Shown: piece by piece, positions 17,272 to 25,527 of the stretch
Layout of the letters: each line of letters begins with the position of its first letter
Numbering within the stretch: position 1 is the first letter of the stretch
Program-made: the position numbers and the translations under genes
The notes under the pieces: model-generated
What the model saw: the letters and a program-made list of their open reading frames with translations, nothing else
Databases searched by the model: none
Told to the model about the DNA's origin: nothing
Assembly: GCA_025058425.1 (NCBI GenBank)
Contig: JANXEG010000002.1
Span: 1 to 48,837 of the forward strand
Source of the DNA: Nitrososphaerales archaeon
Lineage (GTDB): Archaea; Thermoproteota; Nitrososphaeria; Nitrososphaerales; JANXEG01
DNA: 48,837 nt
Direction: 5' to 3'

Positions 17272-17966
17272 TAACCATAAATATTAGGGTTGATAAATTC
17301 CATAAAGCTGCCGTGGTGGAGATGGAGATGAAGACCAATGGCCTCACACAATCCCAAAGAAGGATCCTCGGTAGAATCTATTGTAACAGTATTGCTGGAT
17401 ATGTAAATAGAGTTGAGTATTTGGCCGAACAACTCTCTTATGATGTTAACTATTTAGAGGTACTTTGTAAAGATTTGGTGGATAGGGGGTTGATTGTAGA
17501 GGTAAATGGGGAGTATCGACTCACCGATAAAGGTAGATCCTCGATCGTAGTGGTATTCACAGGGGGTGTCTTCGATATAATTCATCCTGGCCATATATAT
17601 ACGTTGGAATCATCGAAGAATCTGGGTGATGTGTTGGTAGTATCGGTAGCAAGGGATAAGACGGTTATAGAGAGTAAGGGTAGAAGCCCGGTAAATCATG
17701 AGAAAGAAAGGGTAAAGCTGGTAAATTCTTTAAAATATGTAGATTTGGCCCTTCTGGGTAGTGAAAAGGATATCTTTGAGATAGTTACTCAGGTCAAACC
17801 GGATATCATCACCGTAGGTTATGACCAGAAGCATGATGAAAGGGTCTTGATCGAAGAGTTGCGTAAAAGAGGTATAATCGTAAAAGTAGTAAGATTGACC
17901 ACACCGATGCCCGATATAAAGAGTTCAAAGATCAAGAAGGATGTGGAAGTTATGAAGAGCTTTTGA
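17265..17966 (+). CDS. ribL: FAD synthetase (RibL-type cytidylyltransferase) with N-terminal winged helix
   Basis: A 233-residue protein. Residues about 25-92 look like a winged helix (TQSQRRILGRIYCNSIAG ... GEYRLTDKGRSSI). Residues 95-233 are a nucleotidyltransferase of the glycerol-3-phosphate cytidylyltransferase type: FTGGVFDIIHPGH with the catalytic HxGH at 107-110, VVSVARDKTVIESKGR near 128 and TVGYDQKHDE near 185. Archaeal RibL adenylates FMN to FAD. The gene begins inside the diphthine synthase stop (ATGGTAG). It is convergent with ribK, which makes FMN, and overlaps it by 17 bases, so both last steps of FAD synthesis lie together. The long N-terminus is unusual; a later start would remove part of the winged helix. 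Confidence 0.82.
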   Translation: MVVTINIRVDKFHKAAVVEMEMKTNGLTQSQRRILGRIYCNSIAGYVNRVEYLAEQLSYDVNYLEVLCKDLVDRGLIVEVNGEYRLTDKGRSSIVVVFTGGVFDIIHPGHIYTLESSKNLGDVLVVSVARDKTVIESKGRSPVNHEKERVKLVNSLKYVDLALLGSEKDIFEIVTQVKPDIITVGYDQKHDERVLIEELRKRGIIVKVVRLTTPMPDIKSSKIKKDVEVMKSF

Positions 17967-18657
17967 ACCAATCGACGCTTGTAGAATAAACCTTGACCCT
18001 GACTAGATCACCATCTTTAAGATGAAGCTCCTTTCGAATTGAAATGGGTGCGATTATTTCGATCACAGAATCATCGTAATGAGTCCTCTCCGAAAGTACT
18101 ACTGCACACTTCAATGAATCGTTGATGAGTGCTGGGAAGCATTTCGCACCACCGTAGGTTCTATGCTTATCCTCAAATCCCTCTATAGCAATACCTTGAT
18201 ATCGACTCAATTCACGCTTTAATTCTCGATCGGCAGCAGAGGTCAATCTTACATTTAATGTGCCGGGATAGGGGTCGAAGCCGAGCTTTTGAATAAATTG
18301 GCGTCGATAACCTTCGAGCGAGATATAGTATGCTCCTTCACGAAGTCCTGAGAATACACATCCTTTAAACTCAAAGACCTTGGGCGTCGCTTCTAAAATA
18401 CTTCTCATCGATGAGTATATAGAAAGAAGCGCTTCGATACCCTTATCGGTGAGCTTCACATATCTTTCCTTACCGCTCTTCATCCTAATAATGTAACCAA
18501 CCTTTTCCAGCTCACAAAGGTACTTCGAAGCTGCCTGTTGAGACCTTTCCAACCTCTTTGCCAATTCGATAGTGCTCAATCGAATCGCCTGATCCTTCGC
18601 ACCTAATAAAAGCAATTCGAGGAGTGTTAAGAAGTGTGTCGGTTTGACCGATTTCAA
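17950..18657 (-). CDS. ribK: CTP-dependent riboflavin kinase with N-terminal HTH
   Basis: A 235-residue protein. Residues 1-85 are a MarR/wHTH-type domain (STIELAKRLERSQQAASKYL, then VGYIIRMKSGKERYVKLTDKG). Residues 100-225 are the archaeal RibK (DUF120) barrel with GLREGAYYISLEGYRRQF and the signature GFDPYPGTLNVRL. RibK phosphorylates riboflavin with CTP to FMN. The HTH-RibK fusion is known in archaea and probably also represses riboflavin genes in response to a ligand. The start TTG overlaps the endonuclease V stop (TTGA), so it is the last gene of a translin-EndoV-RibK unit. Its end overlaps the convergent ribL. Confidence 0.9.
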   Translation of the reverse strand: MKSVKPTHFLTLLELLLLGAKDQAIRLSTIELAKRLERSQQAASKYLCELEKVGYIIRMKSGKERYVKLTDKGIEALLSIYSSMRSILEATPKVFEFKGCVFSGLREGAYYISLEGYRRQFIQKLGFDPYPGTLNVRLTSAADRELKRELSRYQGIAIEGFEDKHRTYGGAKCFPALINDSLKCAVVLSERTHYDDSVIEIIAPISIRKELHLKDGDLVRVKVYSTSVDWFKSSS

Positions 18658-19304
18658 ACCTTTCTCAAACCTTCCTTAGAGATCCTATGCGCTTCCTTAA
18701 GTACTTTAGGGTAATCGACCCCAATATATCGTATAAACTTTAAGATATCTTTTACCGTTACTCTATGGCCAGGGCTTACATAGTATGGTTTAGCCCCCTC
18801 ACTCTTCACAACGTATCCTACCTTCAAACCATCTACAATTATAGGTGCAAGATTTCCACTATACTTACCTACCTTACCTATGAGGAGTGACTTCGCTACA
18901 CCTAATGTGGGCTTATCCATCAATACGCCGATGAAGACCGCGAGTCCAGCCTTTCTTGGATGTGCTAAACCATGACCATCAACGAGTAAAAGGTCTGGAA
19001 GTTTCTTCAATCTATTCAGAGATTCGATCATCAAAGGTGCTTCACGCATAAATAAATAGCCAGGGATGTAAGGAAAGCAAGGTTGGGCGATATACGTTGA
19101 TACTTCTACGACTTCCTTCTTATAGTTATTCCAAACTACTGAAGCTGCACAGGCCATTTCGTTGCTATACGCTACATCCAATCCACAGATATTTTCAACC
19201 TCTTCGATCGATAAAGGTGTAAGCTTCACACATCTGGCGATTACTTCTTGAACTCTGCTGAGGAAGTTAAGTGTAGCTTTATCACATAAACCCTTATGGT
19301 TCAT
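18654..19304 (-). CDS. nfi: Endonuclease V
   Basis: Cleaves DNA or RNA one base 3' of deoxyinosine or inosine. The family's catalytic features are present: LDVAYS (D49 counting from the upstream ATG at 19322), the PYIPGYLFMREAP motif with the wedge tyrosine and E94, LLLVDGHGLAHPR with D115, and GVAKSLLIG near 148. I prefer the ATG at 19304, seven codons inside the first ATG, because AAGGA lies 5-6 bases before it. With that start the protein has 216 residues and the overlap with the translin gene is 11 bases. It ends in the RibK start. The tight coupling to translin suggests an RNA-directed role, but that is inference. Confidence 0.9.
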   Translation of the reverse strand: MNHKGLCDKATLNFLSRVQEVIARCVKLTPLSIEEVENICGLDVAYSNEMACAASVVWNNYKKEVVEVSTYIAQPCFPYIPGYLFMREAPLMIESLNRLKKLPDLLLVDGHGLAHPRKAGLAVFIGVLMDKPTLGVAKSLLIGKVGKYSGNLAPIIVDGLKVGYVVKSEGAKPYYVSPGHRVTVKDILKFIRYIGVDYPKVLKEAHRISKEGLRKV

Positions 19305-19950
19305 AGCGTTCCTTATATTCATCTTCTTTTGAAATCGCTTTTAAGAGTCGGTCGATCGATGTGAGAATTTGAGATCGCCTCACTTCTTCCGTTATCGCCG
19401 AGCGTGTCTCTTCGACGAGTATTCTTGCTACATCCAACTTTTTCCTCACACCCTTTGCTACATGCTCATATATTGCGAAAGGTGATAATAGTGTGTAGAG
19501 TTGCTCCATTATAGTGAATAGCTCGAGTGCTTCATGATTCTTCTCCTCTCTGATCCTGTCATAAATCAACCTCCTTAATTCGCCTATCGCATCGAGTAAG
19601 CCTAAGATGTACGATATGCCATTTACATTGAGAGTTTTATGAGAAGGTATCGTCTTTTTTGATACGATGGAGTATATAGTAATAGCTTCAACGTACTCTC
19701 CCTCCGGTTGGATAAGGTATTGGCTAAAATTACCTTTAGCGACCTTCCTCAATACCTTTAACTTATCCTCCACCAACTTAAGATTATTCTCAGCCTCTCT
19801 CGGTCTATGAGTATGTATATTGACTATAGCTCTTGATGAGAGAGAAATCGGCTCTCCCAAATCTCTAATTAATTTATCTCGCATCTTTACCGTTCGATTT
19901 AATTGGCGTGAAATGACCTTTAACGACTTCTCCACTTCTTTTAGGCTCAT
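19294..19950 (-). CDS. Archaeal translin/TRAX-family RNA-binding protein (putative RNase)
   Basis: A 218-residue all-helical protein of the translin family. The central signature EGEYVEAITIYSIV (E85, E88) followed by YILGLLDAIGELRRLIYD (about 109-126) matches TRAX and archaeal translin, where paired glutamates of the EYVEA segment take part in RNase catalysis. The C-terminal helix KLDVARILVEETRSAITEE fits the dimer/octamer interface. Eukaryotic translin-TRAX (C3PO) cleaves small RNAs and pre-tRNA fragments; archaeal homologs form octameric shells. The gene heads an operon with endonuclease V and RibK, and its 3' end overlaps the EndoV 5' end. Confidence 0.82.
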   Translation of the reverse strand: MSLKEVEKSLKVISRQLNRTVKMRDKLIRDLGEPISLSSRAIVNIHTHRPREAENNLKLVEDKLKVLRKVAKGNFSQYLIQPEGEYVEAITIYSIVSKKTIPSHKTLNVNGISYILGLLDAIGELRRLIYDRIREEKNHEALELFTIMEQLYTLLSPFAIYEHVAKGVRKKLDVARILVEETRSAITEEVRRSQILTSIDRLLKAISKEDEYKERYEP

Positions 19951-20077
19951 GTAAGTTCATACTATAGAAATTAGGCTGTATAAGATAAGTCTTCTTCAAT
20001 GTAAGAGTTTCAAAGGTTTGATAGGGGTTGAAGGATACTTCGTCACTATCTGCAAAACTTTATCAAAATAATTAAGT

Positions 20078-20087
20078 ACTTATATAG
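20078..20087 (+). promoter_or_regulatory. TATA box of class III aminotransferase gene
   Basis: ACTTATATAG is centred near 20083. A start about 26 bases downstream falls near 20109, which argues for the TTG at 20114 rather than the GTG at 20105 as the first codon. Confidence 0.5.
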
Positions 20088-20113
20088 AATTTGGTTTATG
20101 GAGGGTGAGGCTG

Positions 20114-21418
20114 TTGAGCAACAAAGAGGAATTCATAAAGGAGTATAATAAATTCGTGATAACACGCTATAGTGAGCCATTTCCTCTGATCATCGTTAAA
20201 GGAAATGGTGTTTATCTCACAGATATAGAAGGAAAGGAATACCTTGACTTCTGGGCTGGCATAGCTACGGTGAATGCTGGACATAATAACCCAAAGATTC
20301 AAGAAGCTGTGAGAAAACAGATGAATGAACTGGTACATTGCTCATCCCAGAGCTACTATACCATTCCAGCATTGGAGTTGGCGAAGAAGATCGCTACTAT
20401 AGCACCTTTTCAACCATGCAAAACGACATTCCATACGAGTGGATCGGAAGCGATCGATGTAGCGATCAAGATGGTTAGAAGATACACGAAGAGGCATGAA
20501 ATCCTCGCGTTACAGGGTTGTTACCATGGGAGGACTTATGGGGCACACTCGATCGGCACCCCGGTGAGTGTTTATTCAAAGTCGTACGTCATGGGCCCAT
20601 ACGCTCCCGGTGTCGTTCACGTACCCGCTCCCTATTGCTATCGCTGTAGTTTAGGTTATGAGTACCCTCGATGCAACATTCAATGTGCAAAGATGATCGA
20701 AGATATCATAAACTTCGGCTCTTCGAGAGATATAGCTGCATTCATCGCTGAGCCGATCCTTGGAGTTGGTGGGATCGTAACACCTCCCGATGAATACTTC
20801 CAAGAGGTTAAAAAGATCCTCGATAAGTTTAATATACCCTTCATATCGGATGAAGTCCAGACCGGTTTCGGTAGGACTGGAAGGATGTGGGGCATTGAGA
20901 CTTATAATGTTAAGCCAGATTTGATGGTACTTGCAAAAGCATTGGGGAATGGTTGGCCAATCTCTGCTGTTGTTGCACATGAGCAGATCGGTGACTCTCT
21001 AGAACCTGGAGATCACTTCTCAACATGGGGAGCGAATCCAGTGATGTGTGCTGCAGCTTCTGCGACCATCGATTACATCGTGGAGAATAGATTATGGGAG
21101 AATGCGAAGAAGATGGGTGAATTACTGATGAAGAGGTTGAAAGAAATGGAGAGTAAGTACGATATCATAGGTGAAGTAAGGGGGAAGGGTCTGATGATCG
21201 GTGTTGAAATCGTTAAGGATAAAAGGACCAAAGAACCGCTACGTGATAAGTGTAAGGAGATTCGCAAACGTTGTGCCGATTATGGACTCGTGGTGGGCTT
21301 CGGAGGGTTCTGGGCCAACGTCATAAGAATTCAACCCCCACTAACGATTAGAGAGGAGCATGTCGATAAAGCTATGGAGGCCTTTGAAAGAGCAGTAAAG
21401 GAAGTCAAAGATATGTAG
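20114..21418 (+). CDS. Class III aminotransferase (4-aminobutyrate/AGXT2-like)
   Basis: PLP-dependent omega-aminotransferase of 434 residues. Features, numbered from a possible GTG at 20105, are TSGSEAIDVAIKM (111-123), GCYHGRTYGAHS (138-149), the cofactor aspartate in SDEVQTGFGRTG (D249) and the Schiff-base lysine K278 in LAKALGNGWP. A short insert with four cysteines (C178, C181, C190, C194) is typical of the prokaryotic AGXT2-like branch and may bind a metal. Likely substrates are 4-aminobutyrate, beta-alanine, 5-aminovalerate or alanine plus glyoxylate; sequence alone does not choose. The TTG is preferred: GGAGGG lies about 8 bases before it and the TATA box 31 bases before it. The gene stands alone. 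Confidence 0.88.
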   Translation: MSNKEEFIKEYNKFVITRYSEPFPLIIVKGNGVYLTDIEGKEYLDFWAGIATVNAGHNNPKIQEAVRKQMNELVHCSSQSYYTIPALELAKKIATIAPFQPCKTTFHTSGSEAIDVAIKMVRRYTKRHEILALQGCYHGRTYGAHSIGTPVSVYSKSYVMGPYAPGVVHVPAPYCYRCSLGYEYPRCNIQCAKMIEDIINFGSSRDIAAFIAEPILGVGGIVTPPDEYFQEVKKILDKFNIPFISDEVQTGFGRTGRMWGIETYNVKPDLMVLAKALGNGWPISAVVAHEQIGDSLEPGDHFSTWGANPVMCAAASATIDYIVENRLWENAKKMGELLMKRLKEMESKYDIIGEVRGKGLMIGVEIVKDKRTKEPLRDKCKEIRKRCADYGLVVGFGGFWANVIRIQPPLTIREEHVDKAMEAFERAVKEVKDM

Positions 21419-21543
21419 ATGATCAAAGTAATGAATGTAGCTCTCATAACTCAATATACAACAAGTTCTAATCCTCATAACTATCACGCGGGCAGAAGTT
21501 TTTTGAGCCTTTGAGCATATAAATTGTAAGGCCATTAGGAATA

Positions 21544-21551
21544 CTTATAAT
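21544..21551 (+). promoter_or_regulatory. TATA box of FpoF-like gene
   Basis: CTTATAAT is centred about 32 bases before the ATG at 21580, giving a leader of only a few bases. Confidence 0.4.
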
Positions 21552-21579
21552 GGAGTCTTTGATCGGATAAAGATAGGCA

Positions 21580-22635
21580 ATGACGACGGTTCTAAAGGTA
21601 AGATCGTTCGGCTCTTTGATAAGTGAAGTCATTAAACCTGGTCTATGTACTGGTTGTGGTGCTTGTGTAGCCTCATGCCCCATTCTTATCTTAACTATGA
21701 AGGGTGATCTTCCGACGATCGTAGATAGGTGTATCAATTGTGGAATCTGTTACGCCCAATGTCCACAGACGAATTACTCAATGGAGGAATTCGAGAAGAG
21801 CTTATTTGGTAGAGTGAGGAGAGATGATGAGCCCTTCGGAGTTTATAGATCCTGCTTTTCGGCTAGGGCTTTAAACTTAGATGTTAGAAAGGGCGCTACT
21901 CATGGTGGTTTCGTCACCGCTCTGCTCCTATATATGATGGATGCTGGAAAGATCGATGGTGCGATTTTATGTTCGACGAGCGATTCTGAATTATGGAAGG
22001 CCGAACCTAAGGTCGCTGTGAGTAGAGAGGATATAATCAATAGCGCTGGTACAAAATATACGATTTGCCCAATGATTCTAGGTTTATCAAGGGCTGTAAG
22101 GGAGCTCGATAAGAGGAATGTGGCATTTGTAGGTACAGGCCATGAAATAGTAGCTATCAGAAAGTCCCAATTGGTAAAGAATGAATATTGGAGTTTGGGA
22201 GATTATGTCAAGTTGACCATCGGTCTATTCTGTGTAGAGCGTTTCTCTAATAGACTCATAAAAGAATATATTCCTAGTAAGGGCATCAATCCTGGCGAAA
22301 TTACGAAGTTTCACTTAACCGAAGATAGCTTCATAATTTACAGTGGTGATAAAGTCTTACTTAAAACTCCCATCAAAGAATTGGATCCCTATGTGATGCC
22401 ATGTTGCTATAAATGTTCATCATCAACGGCCGATCTGGCCGATATATCGGCAGGAGGTATAGGATCAGAACCGGGCTGGACCACAGTAATAATTCGAAGT
22501 AAACGAGGCGAGGACCTCTTTAATGAAGCCTTAAATGCGGGTTATATTGAAGCAAAACCCTTATCGCAAGATGGTCTCAATACGATCGTCGAATTCAGCA
22601 CATCCAAAAGGAGATCGGTGAAGAAGGGTCCTTAA
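21580..22635 (+). CDS. FpoF/FrhB-family F420H2-oxidizing subunit
   Basis: A 351-residue protein of the coenzyme F420 hydrogenase/dehydrogenase beta-subunit family. Two [4Fe-4S] ferredoxin motifs lie at C23-C26-C29-C33 and C51-C54-C57-C61. The FrhB-type flavin domain follows, starting near 85 (GVYRSCFSARAL, KGATHGGFVTALLLYMM) and ending with the family pattern MPCCYKCSSSTADLADISAGGIG near 272-294. In methanogens FpoF oxidizes F420H2 and passes electrons to the Fpo complex, an 11-subunit complex I. Here it lies directly before such a set of genes, 84 bases from nuoA, with its own TATA box. A similar family includes nitrite/sulfite-linked and glutamate-synthase-linked proteins, so F420 specificity is inferred from context. 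Confidence 0.82.
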   Translation: MTTVLKVRSFGSLISEVIKPGLCTGCGACVASCPILILTMKGDLPTIVDRCINCGICYAQCPQTNYSMEEFEKSLFGRVRRDDEPFGVYRSCFSARALNLDVRKGATHGGFVTALLLYMMDAGKIDGAILCSTSDSELWKAEPKVAVSREDIINSAGTKYTICPMILGLSRAVRELDKRNVAFVGTGHEIVAIRKSQLVKNEYWSLGDYVKLTIGLFCVERFSNRLIKEYIPSKGINPGEITKFHLTEDSFIIYSGDKVLLKTPIKELDPYVMPCCYKCSSSTADLADISAGGIGSEPGWTTVIIRSKRGEDLFNEALNAGYIEAKPLSQDGLNTIVEFSTSKRRSVKKGP

Positions 22636-22686
22636 GCCAATAGAAGGATGGTTCATTACCTTGTATGGAAGATTGAAAGTAGCTAA

Positions 22687-22696
22687 GTTTATAAAT
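22687..22696 (+). promoter_or_regulatory. TATA box of complex I operon
   Basis: GTTTATAAAT is centred about 28 bases before the GTG of nuoA at 22720. The message would start at or next to that GTG, so nuoA is probably leaderless. Confidence 0.55.
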
Positions 22697-22719
22697 CACT
22701 GACTTCCTTTAAAGTAAAA

Positions 22720-23109
22720 GTGGCCTTGTCACCACCTATCGACTTTAACGCATTTATTACATTCCTCCTCGCTTTGATAATTGGTATAGGAACGGGTATC
22801 CTAGGCTACATAATTAGTAGGTTAATAACACCATTAAAGCGCTATGATAGCAAGTATGAGAGGTTCGAATGTGCGAATCCAGCGGTAGGTAAGGGAAGAG
22901 GTTGGTTCATGATGCAGTACTATAGCTATTTAATAATCTTCCTAACGATCGAACCGATTATGATATACTGTTTCGTCTTTCTTATGGTGGATCGCACATT
23001 CTTCTTAAATGCGGTTCAACTCTTCATAATTATCTTACTTATGTTGATCCCGCCCCTCATCTTCGGCCTCGATGCATCAAGAAGGCTTGAATTATGGAAG
23101 AGTGCATAG
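22720..23109 (+). CDS. nuoA: NADH/F420H2 dehydrogenase subunit A
   Basis: Membrane subunit A of complex I, 129 residues with three helices (about 10-36, 68-92, 97-115). The conserved loop KYERFECANP, then the helix segment IIFLTIEPIMIYCF with the family's buried glutamate (normally FDxE), identify it. With subunits H, J and K it forms the quinone-side proton path. It is the first gene of the operon and has its own TATA box; 197 bases separate it from the ArsA/Get3-like gene, so the latter may also have an independent promoter. Confidence 0.9.
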   Translation: MALSPPIDFNAFITFLLALIIGIGTGILGYIISRLITPLKRYDSKYERFECANPAVGKGRGWFMMQYYSYLIIFLTIEPIMIYCFVFLMVDRTFFLNAVQLFIIILLMLIPPLIFGLDASRRLELWKSA

Positions 23110-23161
23110 TAACTTAGCAGCTTAGTATAACTCTAAAATTTTCAGTAGTTAAAGAGTGATC

Positions 23162-23177
23162 TGATATCAAGATATCA
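23162..23177. repeat. Short perfect inverted repeat between nuoA and the ArsA/Get3-like gene
   Basis: TGATATC-AA-GATATCA, two seven-base arms with a two-base spacer, 52 bases past the nuoA stop and about 130 bases before the ATPase gene. It might bind a dimeric regulator; no function is established. Confidence 0.4.
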
Positions 23178-23306
23178 ACTTGCAAAGGATTTCGGATTCT
23201 ATGTATAATGGTTAAGATGATGATACCGAAATGATCTATAATGAAAATACCATTAACAAAAAGCCAATAAACGAACACATTTTTAGGTGGGGTATGTAAT
23301 GGTTCA

Positions 23307-24266
23307 ATGAGGGATGAGATTATGCAGATCTCAAAAGGTCTCGATTACCTTGATGCTGAAAGGCCACGTGTCGTAATCTTTTGTGGAAAGGGTGGTGTCG
23401 GTAAAACGACCTGCGCGACAGCTACAGCATTCCATTTTGCAAAGGTTGGGTTAAAAACCCTTATCATATCGACCGATCCGACACCTTCACTATCGGATAT
23501 ATTTGAAGTCAATGTGAGAGGGGTAGCGACTTCGATAAGAGAGAATCTTACCGCCATTGAACTCGATTACAACCTCGTTATTGAGAGGTGGAAGGAGAGG
23601 TTCGGCGATGAAGTCTATGCGGTAATTTCCTCATTCCTACCAGTGGGAAAGGAGATCATCGATTATATAGCTGGTGCGCCAGGTATCGATGAAGAATTTG
23701 CATTGAGCTATGTATTAGAATTCTATGAGAGAAAGGATTACGATGTAATCGTCTGGGATACGGCACCGGCCGGAGGGACCCTATCTTTGATTAAACTACA
23801 AGATAGATTCTACAGACATCTAGAAGATGCTGCTCGATTGTACATTAAGGTACGCCATGCACTAGATTTACTCACTGGCGGAAGGAGAGAGGATCCATTG
23901 AAGATAATCAAGACTTGGAAGGATCTGGCTCAAAGGGTCTTCGATATGTTAAAAGATAAGAAGACTCATGCTATAATCGTTACCATACCCGAAGCGTTGG
24001 GGGTTTATCAGACGAAGAGGATAGTGAACGAATTCAAGGCTTTTGGGATTAATATCACTCGGATCATCATCAATTATGTAATTACTCAAGAGATTTGTAA
24101 CTGTGATTTCCATAGAGAGCGTGCTACTATGCAAAAGAACTACATCCGTTTACTCGATGAATCGTATGGAGAGAGTATCGGATTGACTTTATTACCACAA
24201 TTATCACGAGAAGTAAAGGGGATCGAGGCCGTTAAAAAAGTAGAAAGTTTACTCTTCCAGGATTGA
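23307..24266 (+). CDS. ArsA/Get3-family ATPase
   Basis: A 319-residue SIMIBI-class ATPase. The deviant Walker A is CGKGGVGKTT (26-35). Switch I is STDPTPSLSDIF near 55, switch II is WDTAPAGGT near 150 and the A-loop is PEALGVYQTKR near 230. The late CNC pair (C264, C266) followed by HRERATMQ resembles the zinc CxxC region of Get3. One ATPase domain (not two as in bacterial ArsA) and this pattern favour a Get3/TRC40-type factor for tail-anchored proteins or another client, but an arsenite-pump ATPase cannot be excluded since an ACR3 carrier lies 10 kb away. It interrupts the complex I operon between nuoA and nuoB on the same strand; 258 bases follow before nuoB. Confidence 0.85.
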   Translation: MRDEIMQISKGLDYLDAERPRVVIFCGKGGVGKTTCATATAFHFAKVGLKTLIISTDPTPSLSDIFEVNVRGVATSIRENLTAIELDYNLVIERWKERFGDEVYAVISSFLPVGKEIIDYIAGAPGIDEEFALSYVLEFYERKDYDVIVWDTAPAGGTLSLIKLQDRFYRHLEDAARLYIKVRHALDLLTGGRREDPLKIIKTWKDLAQRVFDMLKDKKTHAIIVTIPEALGVYQTKRIVNEFKAFGINITRIIINYVITQEICNCDFHRERATMQKNYIRLLDESYGESIGLTLLPQLSREVKGIEAVKKVESLLFQD

Positions 24267-24524
24267 TAAAGCCTATAAATCTAAATCTAAAGATAAGATA
24301 GCCTTTTTTGCAGGTTTGAGCGAAGATTCATATTTATATCTTTCCAAATCGATGTTCATTTAACTACATGATTGGAAAACTACACAAAACCACTAATAAA
24401 CCTTCTAGACCGAATCAGTTATAGTACTAATGTAATATAGTAACTTCGATAATCCATCTCTTCTTACATAAACTATTTACTGTCTATTCATTAAGCTTAA
24501 GTACTAGTCGTTTTATTTCAAGAG

Positions 24525-25064
24525 GTGAAATTAATAGGGTGCTTATCGATGCCCCCCTCATTGATGCAGAGTTTTTTTAAAAAAATTAGGAATATTTTCA
24601 TACGAATCATCGAGAAGAGGCCGATTAAAGATATACGAGATTGGGGCATCTCTTACTCACTCTGGCCAGCCCACTTCACTACTGCATGTTGTGGGGCTGA
24701 GTTTGCAGCAGCTTCAGCCCCACGGTTCGATGCAGAAAGGTTTGGCTTCTTACCATTTACCTCTGCACGCCAATGTAATGTGGTCTTTATAGAGGGAACG
24801 TTATCTAGGAAGATGGCAAAAGCAGCCCGCATGGTCTTTGAACAGATGCCTGAACCCAAATTCGTCATCGCGATGGGTGCCTGTCCAATAGATGGTGGGA
24901 TCTTTTGGAATAGTTACAATATCGTTTTAGCCCATGAAATTCTCCCCGTGGATGTATACATTCCGGGCTGCCCACCAAGGCCTGAAGCCGTAGCCCGCTC
25001 GGTTATGATGCTTCAGGATAAGATTAAGAGAATGGGAGGTGTGAAGTATGAAGAGCTTAAATGA
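24525..25064 (+). CDS. nuoB: NADH/F420H2 dehydrogenase subunit B
   Basis: Peripheral subunit B (179 residues), which carries cluster N2 next to the quinone pocket. The four ligand cysteines are present: the tandem pair C55-C56 in TTACCGAEF, C120 in AMGACPIDGG and C149 in YIPGCPPRP. The start is uncertain: the GTG at 24525 has no upstream SD, while an ATG at 24549 would give a protein eight residues shorter with the family core unaffected. Its 3' end overlaps nuoC by 17 bases, beginning the tightly packed B-to-N run. Confidence 0.92.
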   Translation: MKLIGCLSMPPSLMQSFFKKIRNIFIRIIEKRPIKDIRDWGISYSLWPAHFTTACCGAEFAAASAPRFDAERFGFLPFTSARQCNVVFIEGTLSRKMAKAARMVFEQMPEPKFVIAMGACPIDGGIFWNSYNIVLAHEILPVDVYIPGCPPRPEAVARSVMMLQDKIKRMGGVKYEELK

Positions 25065-25527
25065 AATCAAAGAAATGGTTGAGAAGGAGCTCGGAAGTTT
25101 GGCTATTAAAATAGTCAGCGAAGTTCCAAACGTTATTACAATCAATGTTGAAGTTCAGAACCTTTTCGAGGTCGCATCTAAGCTAAATCACATGGGTTTT
25201 GATCACGTTAAGGCAGTTACTGGTACAGATTATCCGGCTGAGAAGAAGATCGAACTCACATACCATGTATCATCCTACACGGATATGGATCTCGCTAAGG
25301 TAATAATCGCTCTAAAGGCGCGGTTGGATAGATCCAATCCCAAGGTCACATCTTTAGTAAAGGTGTGGCCGAGTGCAGAATATCTTGAAAGAGAGACTTA
25401 TGATCTAGTTGGGGTTATATTCGAAGGGCACCCGAAGCTCGAGAGGCTTCTTCTACCAAGCGATTGGGACCAAATACCTCCTCTATTAAAGGAATTCAAG
25501 ATAAAGACTGAGGGTATCGATGCATGA
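25048..25527 (+). CDS. nuoC: NADH/F420H2 dehydrogenase subunit C
   Basis: Peripheral 30-kDa-type subunit, 159 residues, not fused to subunit D. The core GFDHVKAVTGTDYPAEKKIELTYHV and the C-terminal signature WPSAEYLERETYDLVGVIFEGHP (about 110-133) are classical. GGAGGTG lies 6 bases before the ATG, within nuoB. The stop overlaps the nuoD start (ATGA). Confidence 0.92.
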   Translation: MKSLNEIKEMVEKELGSLAIKIVSEVPNVITINVEVQNLFEVASKLNHMGFDHVKAVTGTDYPAEKKIELTYHVSSYTDMDLAKVIIALKARLDRSNPKVTSLVKVWPSAEYLERETYDLVGVIFEGHPKLERLLLPSDWDQIPPLLKEFKIKTEGIDA

